A stretch of DNA of 8,452 nucleotides from Deltaproteobacteria bacterium (lineage in GTDB: Bacteria > Desulfobacterota > SM23-61). The translations under genes and the position numbers were made by a program. Where the stretch lies: positions 1 through 8,452 of the forward strand of contig JAOUFX010000092.1 of assembly GCA_029857975.1 (NCBI GenBank), written 5' to 3'. The notes under the pieces were generated by a model, which did not search any database, was not told the origin of the DNA, and was given only the letters and a program-made list of their open reading frames with translations. This document shows positions 1-6,964 of this stretch, piece by piece (the stretch's first letter is position 1; the number at the start of each line of letters is the position of its first letter).

Positions 1-1
1 T

Positions 2-514
2 ATCATGATGCTCGGCCACAGCGGATACTTAGAGACCGCGCGGCGTGCCTTCGTTTACGTCCTGGCGATCTATGGCATCCCGGCCTCGCCTGAGGAAGTA
101 AAAAATTTTATGTCCGCCTGGCAAGAACTGTCCCCTTTTCCGGATGTCCTGCCGGCCTTAGGGCGGCTCAGGGGGCAATATAGACTTGTCGTTCTTTCCA
201 ACGGAGAGGCTGCCTACCTGGACCATCTCGTGAAGGACCGCCTGCGCTGGAATTTTGAAGAAGTCATTTCGGTTGAATCCGTCGGTGCCTTTAAACCCCA
301 CCCGGGAGTTTACCGCCGGGCCGCCCAGATATTGAAGCTCGAAGTCGGGGAGTGTATGATGATTTCAGCACACCCCTTCGACCTGGCAGGGGCCCGCGCC
401 TGCGGCTATCGGGCCGCTTATGTCAATCGCTACCACCTTCCCTATGAAGATTCGCCGTTCCAGCCGGGGGTGGTCGTCCAAAATTTCACTGAACTGGCTG
501 ATGTTTTGCTTTAA
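2..514 (+). CDS. HAD-superfamily hydrolase, haloacid dehalogenase type II-like (5' partial)
   Basis: The reading frame is open to the left edge, so the N-terminus, including the nucleophile DxD-type motif I, lies outside the window. The visible part (numbered from the Met encoded at base 5) has the rest of a HAD fold. It includes part of the helical cap with the W..LSPFPDV segment (about 39-48), motif II LSNG (64-67), the motif III lysine in FKPHPGVY (K98), and motif IV SAHPFDLAGA (121-130) with acidic D126. This order and spacing match the type II 2-haloacid dehalogenase / phosphoglycolate phosphatase-like branch. In classical L-2-haloacid dehalogenases motif IV reads S-x-N-x-x-D; here the Asn position is His (H123), a variant I believe is common in bacterial homologues, so dehalogenation should not be assumed. 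It is likely a cytosolic phosphatase or dehalogenase with unknown substrate. The family assignment is solid; the reaction is not determined. Confidence 0.85.
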   Translation: MMMLGHSGYLETARRAFVYVLAIYGIPASPEEVKNFMSAWQELSPFPDVLPALGRLRGQYRLVVLSNGEAAYLDHLVKDRLRWNFEEVISVESVGAFKPHPGVYRRAAQILKLEVGECMMISAHPFDLAGARACGYRAAYVNRYHLPYEDSPFQPGVVVQNFTELADVLL

Positions 515-515
515 A

Positions 516-548
516 CCCCCCGCCTGCTGTTGGTTTGGCAGTTTGGGG
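516..548 (+). terminator. possible weak terminator hairpin after the HAD gene
   Basis: Two bases after the HAD stop codon the sequence can form an imperfect GC-rich stem: CCCC (516-521 tract) with GGGG (545-548), and inside it CTGC (524-527) with GCAG (538-541). There is no U-run directly after it; the nearest T5 is at 571-575. It may therefore be only a weak terminator or a chance structure. Confidence 0.25.
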
Positions 549-554
549 AGGCAG

Positions 555-583
555 TAGACGCGGGTAGGAATTTTTGGTAAACT
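555..583 (+). promoter_or_regulatory. candidate sigma70-type promoter for ald
   Basis: TAGACG (555-560) and TAAACT (578-583) are separated by 17 bases; each matches 4 of 6 positions of the -35 and -10 consensus. The site lies about 55 bases upstream of the chosen ald start, in the only gap before the gene. It is a visual match only, so confidence is low. Confidence 0.3.
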
Positions 584-637
584 CCCTCAGGTTAGTTGTT
601 GGCAAAACGGTTGAACGGCATCGAAAGGGGAAGACCC

Positions 638-1753
638 ATGATCATTGGCGTGCCGCGGGAAATTAAGACTCAGGAATACCGAGTGGCCCTTACCCCCGCT
701 GGAGTAGACGCCCTGGTCCGGGCTGGCCATAGAGTAATCATCGAGGATCAAGCCGGTCAGGGCAGCGGATTTTTTAATGCGGCCTACCAGGCCGCCGGCG
801 CAAAGATCGCTGATGCAGCTGAAGCCGTCTGGAGCCAGGCCGAGATGATCGTCAAAGTGAAAGAGCCGCTGCCGGTCGAATACAAATTTTTCCGGCCCGG
901 TTTGCTCCTTTTCACCTTTTTGCACCTGGCGGCTGAAAAAAGCTTAACCTTGGCCCTCATGGAAAAGAAAGTTGCGGCCATTGCCTATGAGACCGTGGAG
1001 TTGCCGAACGGCAGCTTGCCCCTTTTAACTCCGATGAGTGAAATCGCCGGGCGCATGTCTGTTCAGGTTGGAATGACTTTTTTAGAAAAACCCCAAAAAG
1101 GCAGGGGAGTATTGCTGGGAGGTGTGGCTGGTGTACACCCCGGATCAGTGGTCATTATGGGGGGAGGAGTGGTGGGAACCAATGCCCTAAAAAGAGCCAT
1201 TGGCCTGGGGGCCCGGGTTACGGTAATTGATAAAAACCTGGATCGATTGCGATATCTCGATGATTTGTTTTTCGGCCGGATCGAGTCCCTGGCATCCAAC
1301 CGTTACAATATAGCGGAAGCGACGGCCCAAGCCGATCTATTGATCGGAGCGGTCCTGATTCCCGGTGCCTTAGCTCCCCACCTGGTTACGGAAGAAATGG
1401 TGCGGGCCATGATGCCAGGAAGCGTGATCGTCGATGTAGCCATCGATCAGGGCGGATGTGTGGAAACAATTGATCATCCAACTACCCACGATAACCCGAC
1501 CTATCTAAAGCATGGAGTGGTGCATTACGCCGTGGCGAACATTCCTGGAGCCGTTCCGCATACGGCGACGGTTGCTCTTACCAACGCCACCTTGATTTAC
1601 GTAGAAGCATTGGCCAATAAAGGTTGGCAGAAGGCTGTCCGCGAGGATCCGGTGTTAGCCAAAGGAGTCAACGTAATGGAGGGAAAGATTACCTATTGCG
1701 CCGTCGCTCAAGCCCACGGATTAGAGAATTGCTCTTTAGAAAAAATCCTCTGA
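638..1753 (+). CDS. ald: alanine dehydrogenase
   Basis: NAD-dependent L-alanine dehydrogenase, a cytosolic enzyme catalysing the reversible oxidative deamination of alanine to pyruvate and ammonia. The 371-residue product has the usual family length and a typical [11 protein letters not shown]-terminus. Residues that are functional in characterised enzymes fall at their family positions: R15 and K75 (pyruvate binding, the latter in VKVKEP), H96 (catalytic) and D270 (catalytic, in VDVAIDQGG). The Rossmann motif GGGVVG is at 175-180, with D198 at the end of the second strand favouring NAD over NADP. ATG 638 is chosen because AAAGGGG (624-630) lies 7 bases upstream. An in-frame TTG at 596 would add 14 residues not typical of the family. 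It stands alone on this strand, 123 bases after the HAD gene and 228 bases before the next gene. It could serve alanine catabolism or NADH-linked ammonia assimilation; direction cannot be read from sequence. Confidence 0.97.
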   Translation: MIIGVPREIKTQEYRVALTPAGVDALVRAGHRVIIEDQAGQGSGFFNAAYQAAGAKIADAAEAVWSQAEMIVKVKEPLPVEYKFFRPGLLLFTFLHLAAEKSLTLALMEKKVAAIAYETVELPNGSLPLLTPMSEIAGRMSVQVGMTFLEKPQKGRGVLLGGVAGVHPGSVVIMGGGVVGTNALKRAIGLGARVTVIDKNLDRLRYLDDLFFGRIESLASNRYNIAEATAQADLLIGAVLIPGALAPHLVTEEMVRAMMPGSVIVDVAIDQGGCVETIDHPTTHDNPTYLKHGVVHYAVANIPGAVPHTATVALTNATLIYVEALANKGWQKAVREDPVLAKGVNVMEGKITYCAVAQAHGLENCSLEKIL

Positions 1754-1892
1754 TTATGGACCCCTTCCAACCCATACTTATTTCTACCCCCCGGTAACCA
1801 ACCCGCCGGCCTAAAATACAGCCTGGCGACGGTTAAAATACCGTATTCACCCCATTTATCTTCGGCAATTGAATATTTATGATTCATTAACA

Positions 1893-1969
1893 GCTTGATA
1901 ATCTCGTAAAAAGTCAACAAATAGCACTCTGTCATTCGGAGCAAAGCGAGGGGGTAGGATCCTTCTCAG
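1893..1969. repeat. remnants of two interspersed repeats between ald and the small Cys protein
   Basis: The ald-downstream gap (1754-1981) has no gene I can support; its first part (1754-1892) shows only a short 5-bp inverted repeat at 1829-1844. Its second half looks like repeat DNA. The segment around 1894-1914 contains CTCGTAAAAAGTC, resembling a motif I recall as recurrent in intergenic DNA of Deltaproteobacteria. The segment 1930-1950 (TGTCATTCGGAGCAAAGCGA and one further G) resembles a widespread bacterial intergenic repeat of the form TGTCATTCCGAGCGNAGCGA. The resemblance is from memory; copy number in this genome is unknown. Confidence 0.5.
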
Positions 1970-1976
1970 AAGGAGG
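1961..1976 (+). promoter_or_regulatory. Shine-Dalgarno of the small Cys protein inside a palindrome
   Basis: AGGAGG (1971-1976) is a strong ribosome binding site 5 bases before GTG 1982 and supports that start. The bases CCTTCT-C-AGAAGG (1961-1973) form a 6+6 palindrome whose right arm overlaps it. Because the single-base centre prevents a tight hairpin, real stem formation would use fewer pairs; occlusion of the site is possible but unproven. Confidence 0.5.
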
Positions 1977-1981
1977 GCGGT

Positions 1982-2308
1982 GTGAGCTACAAGGAGCAGG
2001 GAGTCAAAAAATGGCTGGAAAAAAATCGGCAGGAAATGATCTGTTGCCCCTACCAGCCCGGGCAATTAATGATTTCCAAACAGTCCTGTTCCAAACGTTA
2101 TGAGATCGGGCAAAGGGAGGACTTTGACGACCTTATGAGGGGGGATGTCTTTAATTATGCTTATAAAAAGGGTCTTTCCCTCTGCCGTAATTGTCCCCTG
2201 GGAAAGAAATTGACTGGTGCCCGGCCAATTCAAAAAGGGGCCACGGAAAACCGGAACAGCGCTCGTAAATTTAAATCAAGGGCACCCGCCCAGCGAATCG
2301 CCGGATAG
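1982..2308 (+). CDS. small cysteine-containing protein of unknown function
   Basis: A 108-residue protein starting at GTG, supported by a strong AGGAGG site 5 bases upstream. I do not recognise a named family. Residues 1-75 look folded. A charged N-terminal helix is followed by a CCPYQPGQL segment (C21, C22), then SKQSCSKRY (C36), an acidic stretch, and LCRNCPLGKK (C68, C71). The C68-x-x-C71 pair together with C22 and C36 would suit a zinc or iron-sulfur site. Residues about 76-108 are basic and low in complexity (GARPIQKGATENRN onwards), likely a disordered tail. There is no signal peptide or membrane segment. It is isolated: 228 bases after ald and convergent with nrdJ. A small zinc-ribbon-like regulatory or nucleic-acid-binding protein is one possibility, but this is speculation. 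Coding potential is supported by the ribosome binding site and the ordered Cys motifs. Confidence 0.7.
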   Translation: MSYKEQGVKKWLEKNRQEMICCPYQPGQLMISKQSCSKRYEIGQREDFDDLMRGDVFNYAYKKGLSLCRNCPLGKKLTGARPIQKGATENRNSARKFKSRAPAQRIAG

Positions 2309-2317
2309 ACATTCGTT

Positions 2318-2359
2318 CCCTGCTCTTCAAGGAGAGGGGGGTTGCGGATGGGGGAGGGG
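2318..2359. repeat. palindromic interspersed-repeat fragment between convergent genes
   Basis: CCCT-g-CTC (2318-2325) pairs with GAG-AGGG (2332-2338) around a TTCAAG loop, followed by a G-rich tail to 2359. The form resembles the common CCCTCTCC..TTCAAGG..GAGAGGG intergenic repeat and a related copy seen at 4515-4552. It begins 10 bases after the small-protein stop and ends about 20 bases before the nrdJ stop. The hairpin might end transcription from either side, but no U-run follows in either direction. Confidence 0.5.
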
Positions 2360-2379
2360 CCTGCCTTTAACGGTTTCGA

Positions 2380-4509
2380 TCAAAAAAGACAGGGATTAGA
2401 GGCACATCCCCCGGAATAATCGGAGCCAACGGAAATCAAATCATTGGGGAAGGAAGTCTGGTCTTTTTCCTGATTTCCTAAAGAAAGCACTTGGCCTTCT
2501 TTACTACCATAGCGATAGATTGTAATCCCCTTACACTTCAATTTATAGGCCTGCAGATAGATCTTGCGCACATCCGCCACCGTCGCTGCGCTGGGTAAAT
2601 TAATGGTCTTGGCCACCGAATTGTCGGCATACTTTTGGAAGGCGGCCTGCACTTGCAGATGCTGGTGCGGGGTCACATCAAAAGCGGTGACGAAAATTCT
2701 TTTTACCTCAGGAGGAATTTCCTTGATTGACCGCAAAGAACCGGATTGAGCAACGCGGGCAATCATTTCTTTGCTGTAAAATCCCCGGGTCTTAGCCGTG
2801 GCCTCAAACAGCGGGTTTACCTCAAACAATCGGGTGCCCGACAATACATTGCGGATAAAACTGACGGCAAACAAAGGCTCAATCCCGCTGGAACATCCGG
2901 CAATGATGCTGATCGTTCCGGTCGGAGCGATGGTATTGACGGTGGCATTACGCAAACGAAGGTTCCGGGGGGCGTAAAAGGACTTGGAAAAGTTGGGGAA
3001 AACGCCCCTTTCCCTCGCCAGGGCAACGGAAGCGTTTACGGATTCCCGGTGAATAAAGCGCATGAGTTTTCCTGCAAAGGCAACCGCTTCCTTGGCCTGA
3101 TAAGGAATTCCCAGTCGAATCAGCAGATCGGCAAACCCCATGACTCCCAAACCAACTTTGCGGTTCGCCAGCGTGATTTTGCGGGTTTGGGGTAGGGGAA
3201 ATTGATTGACCTCGATTACATCATCCAGGAAGCGAATTCCCCAGCGTATCGATGTAGTGAGTTTTTCCCAATCCAAAGTACGGCCCTGCACCATTTGGGC
3301 TAAATTGATGGAGGCCAAATTACAGCTTTCATAAGGCAGAAGAGGTAGTTCCCCGCAGGGGTTCGTGGCCTCGATTGGGCCAACCTCCGGCGTCGGATTT
3401 TTTCTGTTGATTTCATCCAGAAAAATTAAACCCGGGTCCCCGGTAAGCCAGGCGGCGTTGGCGATAAGATCAAAGATCGTTCGGGCTTTTACCTTTTTTA
3501 CTTTTTCGCCGTTACGGGGATTGATCAAATCAAAGGCTTGGTTACCGGTGACGGCTTCCATAAACCGGTCCGTGATACCTACGGATAAATTGAAATTTCC
3601 GAAGAGGTTTTTTTCCATCTTAGCCTCGATGAATTCGATGATATCCGGATGGTCGCAGCGCAAGATGCCCATATTGGCTCCCCGTCTTTTCCCGCCCTGG
3701 ACAATCACTTCGGTGGCTTGATCAAAGATGGACATAAAGGAAACCGGTCCTGAGGCCTGGCCTTTCGTCGAAGAAACGAGGTCTCCTTTGGGTCTCAGCC
3801 GGGAAAAGCTGAATCCCGTACCTCCACCGGTTTGGTGAATCCGGGCCATGCTTTTGAGGGCCTCAAAAATCCCGTCGATGGAGTCATCTACAGGAATCAC
3901 AAAGCACGCCGCGAGCTGACCCAACGAGGCTCCGGCGTTCATCAGAGTAGGGGAATTGGGCATAAATTCCAGGGTGCGCATCATCTGGTAGAACTTTTCT
4001 TCGGCTTCGGGAACGGAAAAGGGAGACTTGAATTTTTTCTCGGCCAGAGCCACATGAGCCGCAACTCTCCGGAAAAGCTCGCTGGGAGTTTCGATGATTT
4101 TTTGCTGATCATCCCTTAGAAGGTATCGTCTCTTTAGAACTTCCATCGTGTTGACGGGAAGCTTTAAATCATCTTTGATCCCCAGAGCCGACTTGGCCAT
4201 GCGAATGTCGCTTCGTCTTTCCCGGTAGAGGATATAACTTTTAGCGATCCGGCTATACCCTTCATCCATTAAAACCATTTCCACTGCGTCTTGGATATCT
4301 TCCACCTGGAGGGTTTGGCCGTCGTATAAAGCCATTAATTTTTGAATGACGGTTGCGGTAAGTTTGCCGGCGATGGACCGGGCGCTGCCGGAATCTTGGA
4401 GGACCTCAAAAGCGGCCTTAGCGATGGCATGGTGAATTTTTTCTGCGGCGAAAGGAACGACGGACCCGTCTCTTTTTTGAACTTTTTTAGGTCTCGTCAT
4501 TTTATTCAA
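2380..4509 (-). CDS. nrdJ: adenosylcobalamin-dependent (class II) ribonucleoside-diphosphate reductase
   Basis: This enzyme reduces ribonucleotides to deoxyribonucleotides using a cobalamin-generated thiyl radical, without needing oxygen or a separate radical subunit. The 709-residue product has an N-terminal ATP-cone (about 7-95) for allosteric control of activity. The catalytic barrel follows, with the active-site segment NPCGE (383-387; radical C385), the redox pair C202 (AACFVIP) and C396 (ESCNLASINLA), and the phosphate-binding APTGTIS (528-534). C385 and C396 are 11 apart as in characterised enzymes. A C-terminal CASNPC pair (C702/C707, five apart) would re-reduce the active site via thioredoxin. 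The start is TTG 4509, because GGAG (4518-4521) sits 8 bases upstream. ATG 4500, three codons in, lacks a close site but is a possible alternative. The gene follows the larA homologue by 27 bases, so co-transcription is likely. No cobalamin riboswitch is visible in that short gap. Confidence 0.96.
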   Translation of the reverse strand: MNKMTRPKKVQKRDGSVVPFAAEKIHHAIAKAAFEVLQDSGSARSIAGKLTATVIQKLMALYDGQTLQVEDIQDAVEMVLMDEGYSRIAKSYILYRERRSDIRMAKSALGIKDDLKLPVNTMEVLKRRYLLRDDQQKIIETPSELFRRVAAHVALAEKKFKSPFSVPEAEEKFYQMMRTLEFMPNSPTLMNAGASLGQLAACFVIPVDDSIDGIFEALKSMARIHQTGGGTGFSFSRLRPKGDLVSSTKGQASGPVSFMSIFDQATEVIVQGGKRRGANMGILRCDHPDIIEFIEAKMEKNLFGNFNLSVGITDRFMEAVTGNQAFDLINPRNGEKVKKVKARTIFDLIANAAWLTGDPGLIFLDEINRKNPTPEVGPIEATNPCGELPLLPYESCNLASINLAQMVQGRTLDWEKLTTSIRWGIRFLDDVIEVNQFPLPQTRKITLANRKVGLGVMGFADLLIRLGIPYQAKEAVAFAGKLMRFIHRESVNASVALARERGVFPNFSKSFYAPRNLRLRNATVNTIAPTGTISIIAGCSSGIEPLFAVSFIRNVLSGTRLFEVNPLFEATAKTRGFYSKEMIARVAQSGSLRSIKEIPPEVKRIFVTAFDVTPHQHLQVQAAFQKYADNSVAKTINLPSAATVADVRKIYLQAYKLKCKGITIYRYGSKEGQVLSLGNQEKDQTSFPNDLISVGSDYSGGCASNPCLF

Positions 4510-4514
4510 GAAGA

Positions 4515-4552
4515 GGACTCCGCTCTGAGAATGGAGTCAGGGTGAGGGTGAA
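4515..4552 (-). repeat. repeat-derived hairpin spanning the larA stop and nrdJ ribosome binding site
   Basis: On the minus strand GACTCC (4538-4533) and GGAGTC (4521-4516) form a perfect 6-bp stem with an 11-base loop. Just upstream is CACCCTCACCCTGA (4550-4537). The whole resembles the widespread CCCTCACCCTGACCCTCTCCC-hairpin type repeat, related to the copy at 2318-2359. Its left arm touches the larA stop codon and its right arm contains the GGAG proposed to serve nrdJ. Confidence 0.5.
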
Positions 4553-5811
4553 TGTTTAGGAACCGTTAAACCCCCCTGGGGCATTAGAATCACCCGGGGA
4601 TGCGGCCCTACTTTATCCCATGCCAGCGCCAGGGCTTCGTTCATATTCTGCGCTGGAGTGAACAACAAGGTTCGGGCCAACGCCGGTTCTAACCCGGAAA
4701 TGAGGATAAATTGGGCTTTTTTCATCAGCCGGGTAACAGCGTAGGCCTTATGTCCACCGACGACGAAATCGGACCTGATCTTCTCTTCGATCCGTTCCGG
4801 GGTCTCATATTCTTTCATCCACTGCAGGTATTCTTCCGAACCGACTCCTTCGCAGCACTCTCCCAGGATGATCACCACCCCGCCTTCCCGAACCGCCAGC
4901 CAGGCGTTATCCATCGTTTTTTGCAGCTGGTAAACATTAATATCTTTAGGATAGCCCCCGCAGCTGGCGATAACCAAGTCGGCGGGCTGGGGGATTTCCG
5001 TGCCGTAAATCTGCTCCACGAACTCGCATCCTTGCCGGTGGGCTTGAATATAATCCCCCGCGAAAACTTTTAAAAAATCCTTTTTATCGTTGAGCACGAC
5101 ATTCAACAGAAATGAGGGCCTCAACATTTCGGTTCCTTCAAGTTGGTCTTCATAAACGGGGTTCGCGCTGAGCTTGCCCATACCGGCTCCCGGCTCCAGC
5201 ATCAGGGCATGATTGCGGCAGATGGTTTCGTATGCTGCTACCCCCGGTAGCAAGGCCTTGCGGCCCCCGCCAAACCCGGCAAAAAAATGGTAAACGATAC
5301 TTCCGGTACAGACTATATGGTTGGCCTCAACCGCTCGCTTATGAAAATAGATGTCATTTCCCCGGGAGGTCGTCCCCAGGTATTGAAATTGGGCAGGATC
5401 CTTGGCGTTGCTGTTGAACATCTTTACCCGCCTGGCTACATCCGGCCCAACCAGCGCGGTCATCTCTGGTTCATTCAATTCCCGGTGGGCTCCCACCGCA
5501 AAAATGATAAACATATCCTTGTCGGGAATCCCCACCGAGTTCAATTCGTCAAGCAGAATGGGCAGGAAAACGTGACTGTTGGCCACTCGCGTGGAATCAT
5601 TGACCAGAAATACAACCTTTTGCCCCGGGCTTACGATTTCCTTAAGCGGTTCAGATTGAATGGGGTTGCGGATGGCTTCCCGGATGGCTAACGGAGGATT
5701 TTCTATCGGCGGATAGTCTTGGATGCTCAATTCGCTGGCGACCAAAGCTGAATCCAAGTTAAAACGAACCGTGCCTTTCCCGTATGGCAAAACATATTCG
5801 CGTATGGGCAT
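4537..5811 (-). CDS. larA: LarA-family nickel-pincer-dependent racemase/epimerase (lactate racemase-like)
   Basis: A cytosolic 424-residue protein of the LarA (DUF2088) family, which racemises or epimerises 2-hydroxyacids through a nickel-pincer nucleotide bound to a lysine. The key residues of Lactobacillus plantarum LarA are all present at near-identical positions: R75 in NDSTR, H109 in VGAHRE, H175 in IVYHFFAGFGGGRK, the cofactor lysine K185 in GGGRKALLPG, H201 in CRNH, and K298 in QLQKT. ATG 5811 is preceded by AAAGGA with a 6-base spacer, and the MPIREYVLPYGKG start is typical. No larB, larC or larE cofactor genes lie in the window, so they must be elsewhere if the enzyme is active. Family members act on substrates other than lactate, so lactate is only a default guess. 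The protein ends with a KHSPSP tail after the usual GGLTVP ending, and that tail is encoded by repeat-like DNA. nrdJ follows 27 bases downstream. Confidence 0.92.
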   Translation of the reverse strand: MPIREYVLPYGKGTVRFNLDSALVASELSIQDYPPIENPPLAIREAIRNPIQSEPLKEIVSPGQKVVFLVNDSTRVANSHVFLPILLDELNSVGIPDKDMFIIFAVGAHRELNEPEMTALVGPDVARRVKMFNSNAKDPAQFQYLGTTSRGNDIYFHKRAVEANHIVCTGSIVYHFFAGFGGGRKALLPGVAAYETICRNHALMLEPGAGMGKLSANPVYEDQLEGTEMLRPSFLLNVVLNDKKDFLKVFAGDYIQAHRQGCEFVEQIYGTEIPQPADLVIASCGGYPKDINVYQLQKTMDNAWLAVREGGVVIILGECCEGVGSEEYLQWMKEYETPERIEEKIRSDFVVGGHKAYAVTRLMKKAQFILISGLEPALARTLLFTPAQNMNEALALAWDKVGPHPRVILMPQGGLTVPKHSPSP

Positions 5812-5830
5812 GGACCATCCTTTCGACTGC

Positions 5831-5877
5831 CTTCGACAGGCTCAGGCCCCGGGATGGTAAAGGGGAGCTCGCCGAAG
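5831..5877. repeat. REP-like imperfect hairpin between the MBL and larA genes
   Basis: CTTCGACAGGCTC (5831-5843) and GAGCTCGCCGAAG (5865-5877) are inverted repeats matching at 10 of 13 positions. An inner CCCC/GGGG pairing (about 5847-5853 with 5862-5865) is also possible. The left arm resembles the common CTTCGACAGGCTCAGG intergenic repeat. It lies 20 bases upstream of the larA start in the 154-base gap; the rest of the gap (5878-5965) shows nothing I can name. It might stabilise or terminate the message between the two genes. Confidence 0.5.
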
Positions 5878-5965
5878 TTTGTGTCCTTGTTGGGTGAAAA
5901 CAAGACGATATTTTAACTGACCAATTGATTCCGTGAGGACCAAACGAAATCCCCGTTAAAATTCA

Positions 5966-6934
5966 TCATAACAGGGAAAATAACGCTTTTCCCTCAAGGA
6001 TTTCTTTTTTTACCCGCCCTTCCCCCTGCAGATATTGAAGATGAGCCAAAGCCTCCCCGCCGGCAAACCATTGCTGGGGAAGAGGGAAATCTTCCCAACG
6101 ATCACAATCGATGTCCCAGGTCATTTGCGAGGCCACCTGGTAGGCGCTCTGCCGGCCCGTTTGCAGGATGGAAACCACCTCTTCGTTCCTCAATGCATGG
6201 TGCTTCTTCAATTCGGCAATTCTCCGCCGGTGATGGTTGAAAGGTTTGCGATGGCCCGGCAGCACCCGGTCGATATCATAGCTATCGATTTTATCCAGGC
6301 TTTTCAGGTACTGCTGCAGAGGGTCGCCTTTATCAGACCAAAGGGCAATATTGGGAGTGATGTCGTTGAGGATGTGGTCTCCGGAGAAGAAGATTTTGGT
6401 CCGCGACTCATAAAGGCACAAGTGGCCCCGCGTATGACCGGGTGTTTCAACACAAAGAAAGGAGTATTCCCCGATGGGGAGGCGATCCCCTTCCCGCAGG
6501 AGGGTGAAATTGAGGGGCCGCCGCAGCTGGTACCTGCGGCCGGGATGTTTCGAGATGGCAGCCTGAACATCGGATTCCGGGAAGCCGTTCTTAAGGGCAG
6601 AAACCGCTATTCCTTCCCAGTGGTTCGGATCATTGATGATCTCGGTGTCTGGATAATTGAAATAGATCTTCGATGAATCCTGTACCAATTCCGAAACAAG
6701 GCCCAGATGATCCGCGTGGATGTGGGTTATAAAAAAATCTGTACGCTTCAAATTCACTTGGAGTTCTTTCAAGGAGGACTGCATCGCCTCCATGCACTCC
6801 ACCCGGTTCATTCCCGTATCGATCATCAGGAACCGGTCTTCCCCCCGGATCAAATAGGAATTAATTGCTTTCAGGGGGCTCCCCGGGAGAGGGATCTCGG
6901 TCCTGAAAATATTGGGAAACACTTCTTCGATCAT
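5966..6934 (-). CDS. metallo-beta-lactamase-fold hydrolase with C-terminal helical/winged-helix domain
   Basis: A 322-residue MBL-superfamily hydrolase. The two-metal site is complete: THIHADHLG (H71, H73, D75, H76), ETPGHTRGH (H167), FSGDHIL (D186) and LPGHRKP (H228). Residues about 1-230 form the MBL domain. The remainder (about 235-322) is helical with a terminal segment (ALAHLQYLQGEGRVKKE) like the winged-helix tail of LACTB2/glyoxalase II-type members. There is no signal peptide, so it is likely cytosolic. In this branch typical activities are thioester hydrolysis (glyoxalase II-like), lactonase or RNase; the sequence does not decide. ATG 6934 is supported by a GGAAG-type site (AAGGAAGGAAG) 6 bases upstream. 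It is the first gene of a same-strand set with the larA homologue 154 bases downstream, but a REP-like hairpin lies between. Adjacent TGATGA gives tandem stop codons. Confidence 0.9.
   Translation of the reverse strand: MIEEVFPNIFRTEIPLPGSPLKAINSYLIRGEDRFLMIDTGMNRVECMEAMQSSLKELQVNLKRTDFFITHIHADHLGLVSELVQDSSKIYFNYPDTEIINDPNHWEGIAVSALKNGFPESDVQAAISKHPGRRYQLRRPLNFTLLREGDRLPIGEYSFLCVETPGHTRGHLCLYESRTKIFFSGDHILNDITPNIALWSDKGDPLQQYLKSLDKIDSYDIDRVLPGHRKPFNHHRRRIAELKKHHALRNEEVVSILQTGRQSAYQVASQMTWDIDCDRWEDFPLPQQWFAGGEALAHLQYLQGEGRVKKEILEGKALFSLL
5974..5993 (-). terminator. perfect hairpin over the last MBL codons, possible weak terminator
   Basis: GGGAAAA (5974-5980) and TTTTCCC (5987-5993) form a 7-bp perfect stem with a 6-base loop. 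It covers the final codons of the MBL gene just before its tandem stops. On the minus strand it is followed by a mixed AT-rich stretch, not a clean U-run, so terminator function is uncertain. The arms encode Phe/Ser/Lys-type codons and may be coincidental. Confidence 0.3.
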
Positions 6935-6964
6935 GCTCAGCTTCCTTCCTTTCTGTTCTTTATA

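Noticed and set aside
596..637. N-terminal extension of alanine dehydrogenase from TTG 596
   Set aside because: The family N-terminus begins at MIIGVPRE, and ATG 638 has its own AAAGGGG site 7 bases upstream.
1708..1944. 78-codon minus-strand frame across the ald 3' end and the following gap
   Set aside because: It overlaps the ald C-terminus, has no clear ribosome binding site, and much of it is repeat-like DNA; I recognise no domain.
2217..2399. 60-codon plus-strand frame overlapping the small protein's tail
   Set aside because: It is mostly encoded by the G-rich repeat at 2318-2359 and has no ribosome binding site.
2746..3195. 149-codon open frame on the plus strand
   Set aside because: Antisense shadow of nrdJ, which has full catalytic motifs through this region.
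4510..4536. Cobalamin riboswitch before nrdJ
   Set aside because: The 27-base gap is far too short and no B12-box-like sequence is seen; the longer gap upstream of larA also shows none.
6035..6676. 213-codon open frame on the plus strand
   Set aside because: It lies wholly opposite the MBL gene, whose complete metal-binding motifs show the minus strand is coding; the predicted protein has no recognisable features.
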